Source of the DNA: Paenibacillus_F sp047238265
Lineage (GTDB): Bacteria > Bacillota > Bacilli > Paenibacillales > NBRC-103111
Length of the DNA stretch: 64,000 nucleotides
Reading direction: 5' to 3'
Assembly (NCBI RefSeq): GCF_047238265.1
Contig: NZ_JBDFMM010000001.1
Coordinates: forward strand, 2,728,001 to 2,792,000
The position numbers and the translations under genes are program-made. Shown here piece after piece: positions 51,085 through 60,350 of this stretch. The notes under the pieces are model-generated. The model had not been told where the DNA came from, did not search any database, and was given only the letters and a program-made list of their open reading frames with translations. Each line of letters begins with the position of its first letter. Positions within the stretch are counted from its first letter, which is position 1.

Positions 51085-53326
51085 TTAGTTTTGCCCGCGG
51101 GATGAAGCGAGATCCGGACCGGCTTGCCGGTCCATACGGTATTTCTTGCGGTCCCCGACGAAGACCAGCAGGGCGGGGAGCAGCATGCCGCGCACCAGGA
51201 ACGTATCAAGGAGAATGCCGAGCGACATCGTCAAGCCGAACAGAAAGAGCTCCTGCAGCGGTTGGGTGATGAGCACCGTGAATGTGGCGGCTAGAATGAG
51301 CCCCGCCGATGAGATAACTCCTCCCGTTAAAGCGACGCCCCGGCTTACGGCTTCTTTCCACGGATGTCTCAGTGCTTCTTCTTTAATGCGCGACACAAGC
51401 ATAATGTTGTAATCGACGCCAAGCGCGATCAGGAAGACGAACGTATACACCGGCAGCCGGTAGCTGATGGAGTCGTATCCCAGTATAAAATGAAAAATCA
51501 TCCAGCCGAGGCCGAGTGTGGCGGTATAGGACAGCAGCATCGTTGCGATCATGGTGAACGCATGCTTGAACGACTTGGTCTGGATGAGCAGCATTACGGT
51601 AATAAACAGCGTAATCAGAGTGAACAGCAGAATCGTATCCCGCTTGTTCATATTTCTTACGTCAAGCTGCTCCGCCGTTTGTCCCGCATAATGCAGGGTG
51701 AACTCGGACGGATTCAGTCCGCTTTGCTCCAGAAGCGCAGGACTCTTGTCGCGAAGCCGGCCGATCAGATCGAGCGAGACCGGCTCGTACGGATTGCTGT
51801 CCGGCGTCAGCTGCAGTTTGATCGCCGTTCCATCCGCCGATAAGGTGTTTTTCGGCAGTCTGCGTGCCTTTTTCCGCAGCGGCGGGCGCAATCTCCGGTG
51901 AGACGGCGTTCACCCCCGGCTCATTTTTTAAGCGGCCGGTGAGGGTACCGAGCTTATCGTAAAAGGCGGCGTCCAGCGGCAGCTTTTTATCCGAAGTTAA
52001 AAGAACCGATACGGGGGCGAGCTGGCCCGGCGGGAATTTGCTTTCAAGAATCTCGAAACCTTGGCGGGATGAAATATTGTCAGGAAAAGATTTCAAAAGA
52101 TTAAACGAATATTTCATCGAAGTGACGGTAAGCGAAGACGCGAGCAGGGCGAGGAGCAGGATACCTGCCGTTAAACCGGGCCTGCGTGTAACGAATCCGC
52201 CCATGGAAGCCCAAAAGCCCTTCCCTTGTCCGGCCGCGGGTTTCGAAGGTTTCGGAATGAAAGGCCAGAACGCCTTTCGACCCAGCAGGGCGAACACGGC
52301 GGGAATCAGCGTTAGTCCGCCGAGCAGGATAACGGCCATTGCAGCCGAGAATACGGGCGCGAAGTGGTGGTACGGCTTGAAAACGGCCGTAAACAACGTG
52401 AGCATGGCGACGAGCACCGTACCGCCGCTAAAGAGGATCGGCTCGGCTACCCGGCTCAAGGCATGCTGCATGGCTTCGTATTTGTCTCCAGCCGTTTTGA
52501 GCTCCTCTCTGTAACGGGCCAGTACGAATAAGCAGTAGTCGGTCAGTACGGCGAAGAGGAGGATCATCATGATGGACAGCGCCTGCTTGTCGACGAGAAA
52601 CCAGCCGTATTTTCCCGCAAGGCCGAGTATCCGGTCCACGACCATGTAGACCATCCCGGAAATGAGGAGAGGAATGACGGCAAGAAGCGGTGACCGGTAA
52701 ATGATCATCAGGATCACCAGAATCAGGCCGACGGTGGCGAACATGAGGACAAAGTCGGCGTTCTTGAAAAGGGAAGTGGTATCCGCCGCTATGCCGGCCG
52801 GCCCCGTGATGTTGAAATCCAGGGAACCGATTCCCGTCTGCCCGACATGCGAGCGAATCTGCTGCAATCCTTCATAGAGCTGTCCGGATTCCAGGTCTTT
52901 ATGGAAAGCGGCGTTGAGCAGGACGGTTGTGCCGTCATCGGAGAACATTTTGTCCTGGACCGCTTTGGGCAGTGTGTGAAAAGGAAGTGCCCCGGCGAGC
53001 TGCTGCGGCTTTCCGGGGGAAGACAGCCATTCGCTGATTTCCGCGATCTTCGACCGTTCTTCGGCCGTAATCGCGTTTTTACCGTGAAAAACGAGCAGAG
53101 CCGTCAAACCGTCCTCGGACGGAAACCGCTCATCCATTATTTTCTGAGCCGTTTCCGAAGGCGTCTCGCCGAGAGCGCTGCCTTCTCCGCTGCTTACGGC
53201 GGCTTGTTTCGCTCCGGGCGCGATCAGGCTGAGTACCACGATTGCGATTATCCACACGGCGGCGACGATCTTAGCCCCTCTGGGGGAGCTCACGGCGCGC
53301 GCGAGTTTGTTCCACGGGTTGTTCAT
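51085..53326 (-). pseudogene. MMPL/RND-family exporter interrupted by one surplus A
   Basis: From ATG 53326 (AGGAGG 11 bases upstream) the first frame encodes the first RND half with LVSGEGSALGETPSETAQKIM-like loop and TDYCLFVLARYREEL. Near 51850 the frame changes by one base and continues NTLSADGTAIKLQL, the second periplasmic loop and helices with ALGVDYNIMLVSRIKEEA, ending at 51085. Removing one A from the run of five (51848-51852 on the plus strand as T5) gives a continuous 746-residue exporter. Such proteins export lipids or drugs. The rest is well conserved, so a sequencing error is possible; otherwise the gene is inactive. Confidence 0.82.
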
Positions 53327-53400
53327 GATGTTCATAACCTCCTGTCCTTATTCTCACATGAATTGTAGGACAGGATTATGAACGGACGATGAACGGAAGG

Positions 53401-54780
53401 TTACAACTGCGGAAGACGGATCAGGAATACCGTTCCTTCCTCCGGGGGGCTAAGCACCTCGATGCTTCCCCGGTGCAGGGAGACGATTTTATGGGCGATG
53501 GAAAGTCCGAGGCCGCTGCCGGAGCGGGAGCGGTTGCGGGTTTTGTCCCCTTTATAGAAGCGGTCAAAAATATGGGGGAGGTCCTCGGAAGGGATACCCG
53601 GTCCGGTATCACCGATCGAGACGAGGATATCGTGTTGTTCTTGCCGGATTTGTACGGAGATCGTATCTCCCGGACGGGTAAATTTGATGCTGTTGGCAAT
53701 CAGATTGAACCAAACCTGATACAAAAGCTGCGCGTCCGCGCGAATGACCAGCTCGGGAAGATCCAGCCGGAGCTGGAGTTCTTTTTCCGTCCACTGCCAT
53801 TCCGTCGTAATAAAAATGTGCCGGATCTGTTCGTCCAGCCGGAAGGAAGCGGGTTTAAGGACACTGGTCTCTTTGTCCAGGGCGGCGAGCGTCAGAAGCT
53901 CTTTGCTGAGAGCCGAAAGTCTGCGGCTTTCTTCTTCTATAATGCGGAGGTATCTTTGTTCCTCCTCGCGTGAAGCGTCATTATCCAGCATGCTCCGGGC
54001 AAAACCTTGAATCGTCGTAAGTGGAGACTGTATTTCATGCGAGACATTGGCGACAAATTCCTGCCGCATCTGATCGAGTTTTTCCAGCGATTTCGCCATC
54101 TGCGTAAAATGCCGCGCCAGGTTGCCGATTTCGTCCCTCCGCGTAACGTCCATATGGATGTTGTAATCTCCGCCTACGATCTTGTTTGTCGCTTCCGTCA
54201 ATTTCTGCACGGGCTTGACGATAAAGCGGGTGGAAACAATAATCAGCACCAGACTGAGCAGGAACGTAAAGCCGAGCAGGAGCGCCATTAGAATCCGGAC
54301 TTCCCCGATCTGCTGCTCCATGTCGGGACGGATGAACAGAGCCGTCGTTTTGCCGCCGCTTCGTACGGGAAGGCCGATGCTGTTGCGGATGCTGTTCTCG
54401 AAAAAACCGGTAACGAGCAGCAGATGGCGTTCTTCCATCACGCCGTGATACGTGTCGCCGCTTAGCACGCGAACAATCGTGTCCCGTTCGATCTCCTTAT
54501 GTTTAAAAGGTGATCCGTAGAAAGTTCCCCGCAGCTCGTCGTCAACGGCATATACTTGAAAACCCATATTGGAGATGCGCGTCAAATATTCGGGAAGCTG
54601 CAGTCCCGGAGTCTCTTCGTACAAGCCCCGGATTTCTTGAGAGATTTTTAAGATCTTCTGTTCGTTGTAGTCCCGGAGCTTGGCCGAATAGTAGCCGTTG
54701 GAAAGGAGCAGCGCGGCCGCGCTGCTGATTACGGCGATGAGCAGGAAGGTGACGACGATACGTACGTATAAAGTCTTCAT
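53401..54780 (-). CDS. HAMP-containing sensor histidine kinase
   Basis: A 459-residue kinase starting MKTLYVRIVVTFLLIAVISS; its ATG overlaps the regulator stop as ATGA. Two helices flank an extracytoplasmic sensor of about 130 residues. HAMP (STRFIVKPVQKLTEATNKIVGGDY) leads to HisKA (EFVANVSHEIQSPLTTIQGFARSML) and HATPase_c (NLIANSIKFTRPGD, DTGPGIP, GSGLGLSIAHKIV). It pairs with the regulator at 54777. The MMPL gene follows 74 bases downstream without a visible terminator, so all four genes may be one transcript. Confidence 0.93.
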   Translation of the reverse strand: MKTLYVRIVVTFLLIAVISSAAALLLSNGYYSAKLRDYNEQKILKISQEIRGLYEETPGLQLPEYLTRISNMGFQVYAVDDELRGTFYGSPFKHKEIERDTIVRVLSGDTYHGVMEERHLLLVTGFFENSIRNSIGLPVRSGGKTTALFIRPDMEQQIGEVRILMALLLGFTFLLSLVLIIVSTRFIVKPVQKLTEATNKIVGGDYNIHMDVTRRDEIGNLARHFTQMAKSLEKLDQMRQEFVANVSHEIQSPLTTIQGFARSMLDNDASREEEQRYLRIIEEESRRLSALSKELLTLAALDKETSVLKPASFRLDEQIRHIFITTEWQWTEKELQLRLDLPELVIRADAQLLYQVWFNLIANSIKFTRPGDTISVQIRQEQHDILVSIGDTGPGIPSEDLPHIFDRFYKGDKTRNRSRSGSGLGLSIAHKIVSLHRGSIEVLSPPEEGTVFLIRLPQL

Positions 54781-55457
54781 GTGGCGCACACCTCTAGTTT
54801 ATAGCCGAGACCCCGTACCGTTGTCAGTATAAAATCGCGCGATTTTTCGTTAAAACGTTCCCGCAGCCGCTTAATATGCACGTCAATCGTCCGGCTGCCT
54901 CCTTCGTATCCGGCTCCCCATACCCGTTCGAGGAGCTGCTCTCTCGTAAAAATACGGCCCGGATGACTGGCCAATTGGGCCAGCAGCTCAAATTCTTTCA
55001 GCGGAATGACGAAGGTCTCTCCGTCTATATGGATTTCATAGCTTTTGCGGTCGATAACGGTCCGGTTCAGCGTAATAACGTCCGAGGATACGAGCTGGTA
55101 CCGCCGCAATAAAGCTTTTACCCGGAAAAGTAGTTCTTTAGGCTCGAACGGTTTCACGAGATAATCGTCGGTTCCGGACAGGTAGCCTTTTTCCTTGTCC
55201 TCCAGTTCGCCTTTGGCGGTGAGCAAAATAACCGGGATGTCGTAATAGCTGCGGATTTCCTCGCAAAGCTCCAAACCGTTTTTGCCCGGCATCATAACGT
55301 CAACCACCGCGAGATGAATCTGTTCGCGTTCCAACAGGGAAGCGGCTTCTTCGCCGTCGGAGGCCTCGGAGACGAGATAGTTTTCTTTTTTGAAAATAAA
55401 TTGCAGAAGCTCGCGGATGTGTGCGTCGTCATCGGCAATCAGGAGATGAGTCTTCAA
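54777..55457 (-). CDS. OmpR/PhoB-family response regulator
   Basis: A 226-residue regulator. Receiver: LLIADDDAHIRELLQ with DDD acidic pocket, phospho-acceptor Asp in LAVVDVMMPGKNGLEL, Thr in ILLTAKGE, Lys in YLVKPFEP. The winged helix (about 130-222) shows EFELLAQLASHPGRIFTREQLLERVWG and TIDVHIKRLRERF. It precedes the HAMP kinase and probably controls the downstream exporter genes. Confidence 0.95.
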   Translation of the reverse strand: MKTHLLIADDDAHIRELLQFIFKKENYLVSEASDGEEAASLLEREQIHLAVVDVMMPGKNGLELCEEIRSYYDIPVILLTAKGELEDKEKGYLSGTDDYLVKPFEPKELLFRVKALLRRYQLVSSDVITLNRTVIDRKSYEIHIDGETFVIPLKEFELLAQLASHPGRIFTREQLLERVWGAGYEGGSRTIDVHIKRLRERFNEKSRDFILTTVRGLGYKLEVCAT

Positions 55458-55672
55458 GCTTACACCTTCTTTGGAGGAGTGATTGTTCCATTATTGTACT
55501 CGATTCCTGGCGGATGTAAAAATTGACTTAAAATTTGAATAATTCCGTATACCCAGAAAAATTGGGAAAGGAATATGAATATTTATGACGAATTAGTTAT
55601 CTAGGACAAATTTCCTATAAAGGCGGCTTTTAGGAAGTAAACTGAAAGCGTTTGTAAGATAATTATTTTTTT

Positions 55673-55690
55673 ACATAATATATGTTATGT
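55673..55690. other. dif-like palindrome, site A
   Basis: ACATAA-TATATG-TTATGT inverted repeat with a 6-bp centre, preceded by T-run. TTTACATAATATAT matches one arm and centre of the B. subtilis dif site. It lies 56 bases before the YceI gene, so an operator function is also possible. Confidence 0.45.
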
Positions 55691-55745
55691 AGTCATTAAC
55701 TCATAAAGTCATCCGGTTAAACCAAAAAGGGGGCATTGCTTACGA

Positions 55746-56471
55746 ATGAATCGGAGTCGCTATTGGTGGTTCGGTACGCTTGGGGCTGTTCTGATTTTGG
55801 GGAGTTTGACGGGATACATCGCAATAGCCAGGGAACCTTTATGGACACAGGAGAAGGAAATACAAAAAGGAGACGAGCTGGGTCCGCTCCAACTCGGCAA
55901 AACATGGATAGTAACCGCGGGGTCATCGGCGACCGTATCGGTCCTATCTCCGCATGAATCACTGGATATTACGTTTCCCAGGCTTTCGGGACTGTTAAAA
56001 ATCACTCCGCAAGATACGGACCACTTAACGGGCACGGTTGCCGCGGACATGTCCTCTCTTTATTCGGAAGATCCGGCGTGGAACGCGAAGCTGCGGGATT
56101 GGTACTTCTTTAATGTGAAAGCCTACCCGGAGGCCTCCTTTCGGATCGTGAAGGTGGGAGGTTTTGAAAAGCCGTTCCTTGAAGGAATCCCTCATCCGTT
56201 GACGATCGAAGGCGAATTGACCGTACGGAATATGACCCAACCGGTCCAGTTCAAAGGGAATATCGAGCATAACGGCAGCCGGATGGAGTTAAAAGCCAGG
56301 TGCACCGGCCTAGAAACGAAAAATTTCGGGATTCCCGAGCTTCTCGAACCGATGTATACGGGAAAAAACATGGCGATGCTTGAAGTAACGCTTATTCTGG
56401 AGCCTGAAGACGCGGATACGTATAAACACAGGCAAGCCGATTCGCACAATTTCCGGGAGATTGGCGCTTGA
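55746..56471 (+). CDS. YceI-family lipocalin-like protein with N-terminal membrane anchor
   Basis: A 241-residue protein. One transmembrane segment (WWFGTLGAVLILGSLTGYIAIA) is followed by the YceI beta-barrel: WIVTAGSSATVSVL, then TGTVAADMSSLYSEDPAWNAKLRDWYFFNVKAYPEASFRIVKV, then PLTIEGELTVRNMTQPVQFKGNI and FGIPELLEPMYTG. YceI proteins bind isoprenoid-like ligands. It is anchored on the outside of the membrane. GGGGGCATTGCTTACGA precedes the start. Confidence 0.9.
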   Translation: MNRSRYWWFGTLGAVLILGSLTGYIAIAREPLWTQEKEIQKGDELGPLQLGKTWIVTAGSSATVSVLSPHESLDITFPRLSGLLKITPQDTDHLTGTVAADMSSLYSEDPAWNAKLRDWYFFNVKAYPEASFRIVKVGGFEKPFLEGIPHPLTIEGELTVRNMTQPVQFKGNIEHNGSRMELKARCTGLETKNFGIPELLEPMYTGKNMAMLEVTLILEPEDADTYKHRQADSHNFREIGA

Positions 56472-56538
56472 CCCACGCGAAACATCCTCTCCATCCATAC
56501 GGTAATAGTATCAGGTAAAGGGATAGGGAGCGATGGGT

Positions 56539-57357
56539 ATGAAAATCGATTTGGGATGCGGCCTGCGCAAACATCCCGGTTATATCGGCATCGACAAAGA
56601 GCCGCTCCCCGGTGTTGATCTCCAGTGCGATTTTAATGAGGGTATCCCGCTTGGTAACGATACGGTTGATTTCGTCATGGCCAGCCGCTCGCTGGAATAT
56701 GTGCCTGATCTGATGAACGTAATGAAAGAGATCTACCGGGTTTGCCGGCACAAAGCGGTCGTCTGTCTGCTCGCTCCGTACGCGCATACGTCTTATCATG
56801 CGGTAAACCCCAACTTCCGTTCCTGGTTCGACGAACAGCTTCCCCGTTTTTTTACGAACGAATTGTATGTCTATGATCCTTTGCGTGAAAACACCTATAT
56901 GACGGACGTGCCCGCCGGATGGGATAAAGATTCCAGGTCCGAGATCGACTTAAGGCTGCTGCGCTGCGAGTTTTTTTACCTGCCGCAGTATTTGTCTCCC
57001 ATTTATGACGATGAAGACCGGCGTATGCTGCGTCAATCCACGCTCAATGTGGTAGACGAAATTTTGTATTACTTCGTGGCCGTTAAAGAGCCGATTTCCG
57101 AGCAGGAGCTGGAAGAGCTGGCACAGGGAACTTACGAAGAGCCGATCCTCCTGACGGAGCGGAGAAGGGAAGAGGCCGCCCGGGCGGAAAGCCGGCAGCC
57201 GCTTGAAAGCACGTTCCGGCATGAGCCAGGCTCTGTTCTTCCCCAGCGGGATCCGCTACCGGCACCCCGCAAACGGAGAAAAGAGACCAAGAAGCCGCCG
57301 CTAAAAAAGAAAACGGATACCCGCAAACCGGCGAAAACTTTGCGAAAAAAGAAATAG
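56539..57357 (+). CDS. Methyltransferase-like protein with Lys/Arg-rich C-terminal tail
   Basis: About 272 residues; ATG 56539 has AGGGAG 8 bases upstream (ATG 56533 is too close). The start MKIDLGCGLRKHPGYIGIDKEPLPG and NDTVDFVMASRSLEYVPDLMNVMKEIYRVCRHKAVVCLLAPY are the SAM-binding motifs I and IV-like parts of a class I methyltransferase. The usual C-terminal half is replaced by an acidic/aromatic stretch and a tail of about 40 residues dominated by Lys, Arg and Pro (RKRRKETKKPPLKKKTDTRK). The tail suggests nucleic-acid or cell-wall binding. Its target is unknown. Confidence 0.82.
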   Translation: MKIDLGCGLRKHPGYIGIDKEPLPGVDLQCDFNEGIPLGNDTVDFVMASRSLEYVPDLMNVMKEIYRVCRHKAVVCLLAPYAHTSYHAVNPNFRSWFDEQLPRFFTNELYVYDPLRENTYMTDVPAGWDKDSRSEIDLRLLRCEFFYLPQYLSPIYDDEDRRMLRQSTLNVVDEILYYFVAVKEPISEQELEELAQGTYEEPILLTERRREEAARAESRQPLESTFRHEPGSVLPQRDPLPAPRKRRKETKKPPLKKKTDTRKPAKTLRKKK

Positions 57358-57393
57358 CCTGCCATCTATACCGGTCGAGCGGCAAGGGCATTT

Positions 57394-57444
57394 AAAAAGA
57401 CAGTTCAGGAGAGCTTGCGCAAGCTCCGCACGAACTGTCTTTTG
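57394..57444. terminator. Long bidirectional terminator hairpin
   Basis: AAAGACAGTTC/GAACTGTCTTT outer stem with an inner GAGCTTG/CAAGCTC stem, between convergent genes. Confidence 0.85.
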
Positions 57445-57471
57445 TGTGGTTAGAGTCATTTATGCCGGACG

Positions 57472-58026
57472 TTAAGGCCGCGGCCGCTCGTCATCTTCGA
57501 GGATGGCGAACATGACATGATCCTGCCAGACTCCGTTGATTTTCACGTTTTTACGGGCGAGGCCTTCCCGCTGAAAACCCGCCTTTTCCAGCACCCGGAT
57601 GGAGCCGATGTTGTGCGGCATAACGCCCGCTTCCACGCGGTGGAACCCGGCCTCGGCAAAAGCGAATTCCAGGGCGAGGCGCGCCGCATGGGACATAATT
57701 CCTTTGCCCTGGTAGGCGTGGTCCAGACAATAACCCATCATGCATTTGTGCGCAGGTTCGCGAGCGGCGTGAAACAAGGACATTTCGCCGATGAGCTCAT
57801 CGTTTTCTTTAAAAAATATCCCGAAATTGTAGCTTTTGTCCGTTAACCGGTCCTCGGTCCATACCCGTATGCGTGCCGCCTGTTCTTCAAGCGTATAAAA
57901 CGAGTCGGGCCGTGTAATCGTAAAGGGCTCGAAATAGGCCTGGTTCCTCTGCATAAGATCGAGTAGAGCGGGAGCGTCATCAGGGGTCAAATAACGAAAA
58001 TAAATACGGTCGGTCGTCATAGTCAT
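57472..58026 (-). CDS. RimJ/RimL-type GNAT acetyltransferase
   Basis: A 184-residue protein beginning MTMTTDRIYFRYLTPDDAPALLDLMQ. Motif A is YCLDHAYQGKGIMSHAARLALEFAF; motif B FHRVEAGVMPHNIGSIRVLEKAGFQREGLARKNVKINGVWQDH is the classic RimJ/RimL ending, with the following H-x-MF. It probably acetylates protein N-termini or small molecules. ATG 58026 is preceded by AAAGGA at a slightly long spacing, so a start at the GTG three codons earlier is possible. Confidence 0.87.
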   Translation of the reverse strand: MTMTTDRIYFRYLTPDDAPALLDLMQRNQAYFEPFTITRPDSFYTLEEQAARIRVWTEDRLTDKSYNFGIFFKENDELIGEMSLFHAAREPAHKCMMGYCLDHAYQGKGIMSHAARLALEFAFAEAGFHRVEAGVMPHNIGSIRVLEKAGFQREGLARKNVKINGVWQDHVMFAILEDDERPRP

Positions 58027-58166
58027 CTTAGTCACGGCATCCTTTGCGTCAAAGTTGAGTGAGAGAAGAGAAAGGAATAGAACAAATCCAGCAGAAAACA
58101 AGAATCATTTATGAGGTTAACTAATTTTAATTAATGACATTAAACATATACGGCATTAATGGAATT

Positions 58167-59250
58167 TTAATCTTCTTTTCGCTTGTCGATCGCTTCTTCC
58201 ATCGTTTTATCGGTCAAGTGGGCATAAATCTGAGTCGTATCGGAAGAGGCATGTCCAAGCTGTTCTTGCGTTTTATATAAGTCATTTTGCAAATAATAGT
58301 CGGTTGCGAACGAATGTCTCAGCTTATGTACACTCAGAAACGGCTTGCCGAAGCGCTTCGCATATTTGATTACCATTTCCTGAATGGCCCGCTTGGACAT
58401 CAGCTGTCCTTCCTTTTTGCCGTTCGGTATCGTAAGAAAAAGCGCCTTTTCCTTCTTCGGGGGATGATACCGGGTTTCTCTGAGTCTGCAGATAGCAGGT
58501 TAAATCGTCCACGGCCTCCTGCCGAAAAAACACCCTTGTTTTAAAGGAACCGTCATTGTTACCTTTACGGTACACGTACACGGTTCTTTTTTTCATATCA
58601 AGATCGTCCAGCGTTAAGTTGACGACTTCCGAGACACGCAGCCCCGAATGAAGAATAAGGCTTACGATACAGGCATCACGGATTTTGTTCAGCTCGTACG
58701 CATACAAAGCCTGCTTATTGTTCGCAATGTCCTGTTCGTATCCGCTGCGGATATAGTCGATAAATTCGAAAATCTCATCTTCCTGAAGGAGTTTTCCTTC
58801 CAGTTTTCCCGCCAAATCTTTGGCCTTGTTCGTCCGCTTGATTTCAATCTTGGCCATCACATTCCGTTTGAGCAGCGGATAATAATTTTCATCCTCGGCA
58901 ATCTGGCTTAAATAATGAAACAGGGAACGCAGAGAAGAAATTTTGCGGTTGATCGTGATCTTCGTGTTGGCTTGATCCTTCTTCGTCGCCAGATAAGCGC
59001 GGTAATGATCGACGCTTTCCATATGAAGTTTTTCCAGATCCTCCAGCGGGATGTCCGCCAGTCTTTCCGCACTGCTGAGTCCCTCGGCCAGGAGCCAGGA
59101 AAAAAACGTTTCGTAATCCCGTACATATTCAAGCAGGGTAGAAGGGGAGAGGTCCGGAAGCTTATGATGGATAAACTTATCTACATACCAGGGCATAGAA
59201 GGAATCCTTTTATCGAGTTCTTCACGATCTTTTTGCTTTTGAATATTCAT
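58167..59250 (-). pseudogene. XerS-like tyrosine recombinase interrupted by one surplus base
   Basis: ATG 59250 (GAGGTGCACCCG upstream) opens MNIQKQKDREELDKRIPSMPWYVDKFIHHKL, matching the XerS family N-terminus. The catalytic domain has the first Arg in LHSGLRVSEVVNL. At a run of five bases (58437-58441) the frame shifts, and the remainder SKRAIQEMVIKYAKRF, then SVHKLRHSFATDYYL, LGHASSDTTQIYAHL (second Arg, His pair, nucleophile Tyr) lies in another frame. Deleting one base gives a 360-residue protein, the usual XerS size, with all catalytic residues. As it stands the enzyme is split before the active-site half. XerS resolves chromosome dimers with a single recombinase. Confidence 0.85.
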
Positions 59251-59444
59251 CGGGTGCACCTCAATACTTTTCTTAATCGAACGAGCCGGAAAACCGTATT
59301 TGAGCAAATTTGCTGATAGGAACAAAATAGGTCTATCATACGGAAACAGAACTAAACAGAAGCCGGAAGTGCCGCAAAAACAAAGCTCGATCTAAAACCG
59401 GGTGTTAGGCGGTATGGTATCAATCGGGAAGAGAGCGGGATTTT

Positions 59445-59467
59445 AGTTTACATAATATTTATTATGT
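59445..59467. other. dif-like palindrome, site B
   Basis: AGTTTACATAA-TATTTA-TTATGT. The 11-base left arm is identical to one recombinase-binding arm of B. subtilis dif (as I recall it). It lies 200 bases upstream of the XerS-like gene. The surrounding 59251-59652 spacer holds no other recognisable feature. Confidence 0.5.
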
Positions 59468-59652
59468 ATCTATATTGATTGTTATGTTTGAGTCGTAGTC
59501 CCCTGTTGTCCTTCTACTAGTATAAACCATGCCCGGCTGGCGCGGAATTCCTGTTTGCAAAGAGTCTTTTCGGGTTATTGAGTACTAACTGAACGGCATG
59601 ACAGCTGTTTTCAGGTTACCGACATTACTCGACCGGAAAGCGGGTGTTCAGC

Positions 59653-60333
59653 ATGGATTTTATGTACATCGGAATTAAACTGATAACCGGATTCATCGGC
59701 CTTTGGGGCATGACCCGGCTGCTCGGCAAGAAAGAGATTTCCCAGCTCACCCCGTTCGATTTTGTCTCGGCTCTTATGCTGAGTGAACTTGTGGGGAACA
59801 CGGTGTATGATAAAGAGGTCAAATATCTTGAGCTGTTGTTTGCGCTCGCTTTCTGGACCGTGCTTTCTCTGACGTTTGAAAAAATCACGCAAAAATATAA
59901 AAAACTGCGCCGCGCGTTCGAAGGCAGTCCGGCTGTCGTCATTGAAAAAGGGAAGCTGAACGTAAAGGCGATGAGATCGAACAGTCTCGATCTGGAGCAG
60001 CTTCTTATGCTGCTTAGGGAACAGGGGATTTTTTCCCTACAAGAAGTCGCCTATGGTATTTTCGAAAACAACGGTTCGCTCAGCGTGTTGAAGAAGTCAC
60101 CGTACGACACGGTTGTCCGCGGAGACTTGAACCTGCCGGAAGAATCCGTGGAGCTTCCGGTTCCTCTAATTGAAGAAGGAGAAATCAAACCCCAAGAGCT
60201 GAAGCGCATCGGCCGGGACGAAGAATGGCTGAAGGGGCAGATCGAGGAGTCGGGTTTTAAGCAGATCAAAGAAATTTTCTATGCGGAATGGCATCGCGAA
60301 CACGGCTTTTACGCTTCGGGATGGGGAAAATAA
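59653..60333 (+). CDS. DUF421 membrane protein (YetF-like)
   Basis: A 226-residue protein. Three helices open it (MDFMYIGIKLITGFIGLWGM, FDFVSALMLSELVGNTVYD, LLFALAFWTVLSLTFEKIT), followed by the cytoplasmic YetF-like domain with GSPAVVIEKGKLNVKAMRSNSLDLEQLLMLLREQGIFSLQEVAYGIFENNG. DUF421 proteins are common in spore-formers; YetF-type members are linked to spore membrane function. ATG 59653 and GTG 59644 are both possible starts. Confidence 0.9.
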   Translation: MDFMYIGIKLITGFIGLWGMTRLLGKKEISQLTPFDFVSALMLSELVGNTVYDKEVKYLELLFALAFWTVLSLTFEKITQKYKKLRRAFEGSPAVVIEKGKLNVKAMRSNSLDLEQLLMLLREQGIFSLQEVAYGIFENNGSLSVLKKSPYDTVVRGDLNLPEESVELPVPLIEEGEIKPQELKRIGRDEEWLKGQIEESGFKQIKEIFYAEWHREHGFYASGWGK

Positions 60334-60350
60334 GAACAGGAGAGGGACTT

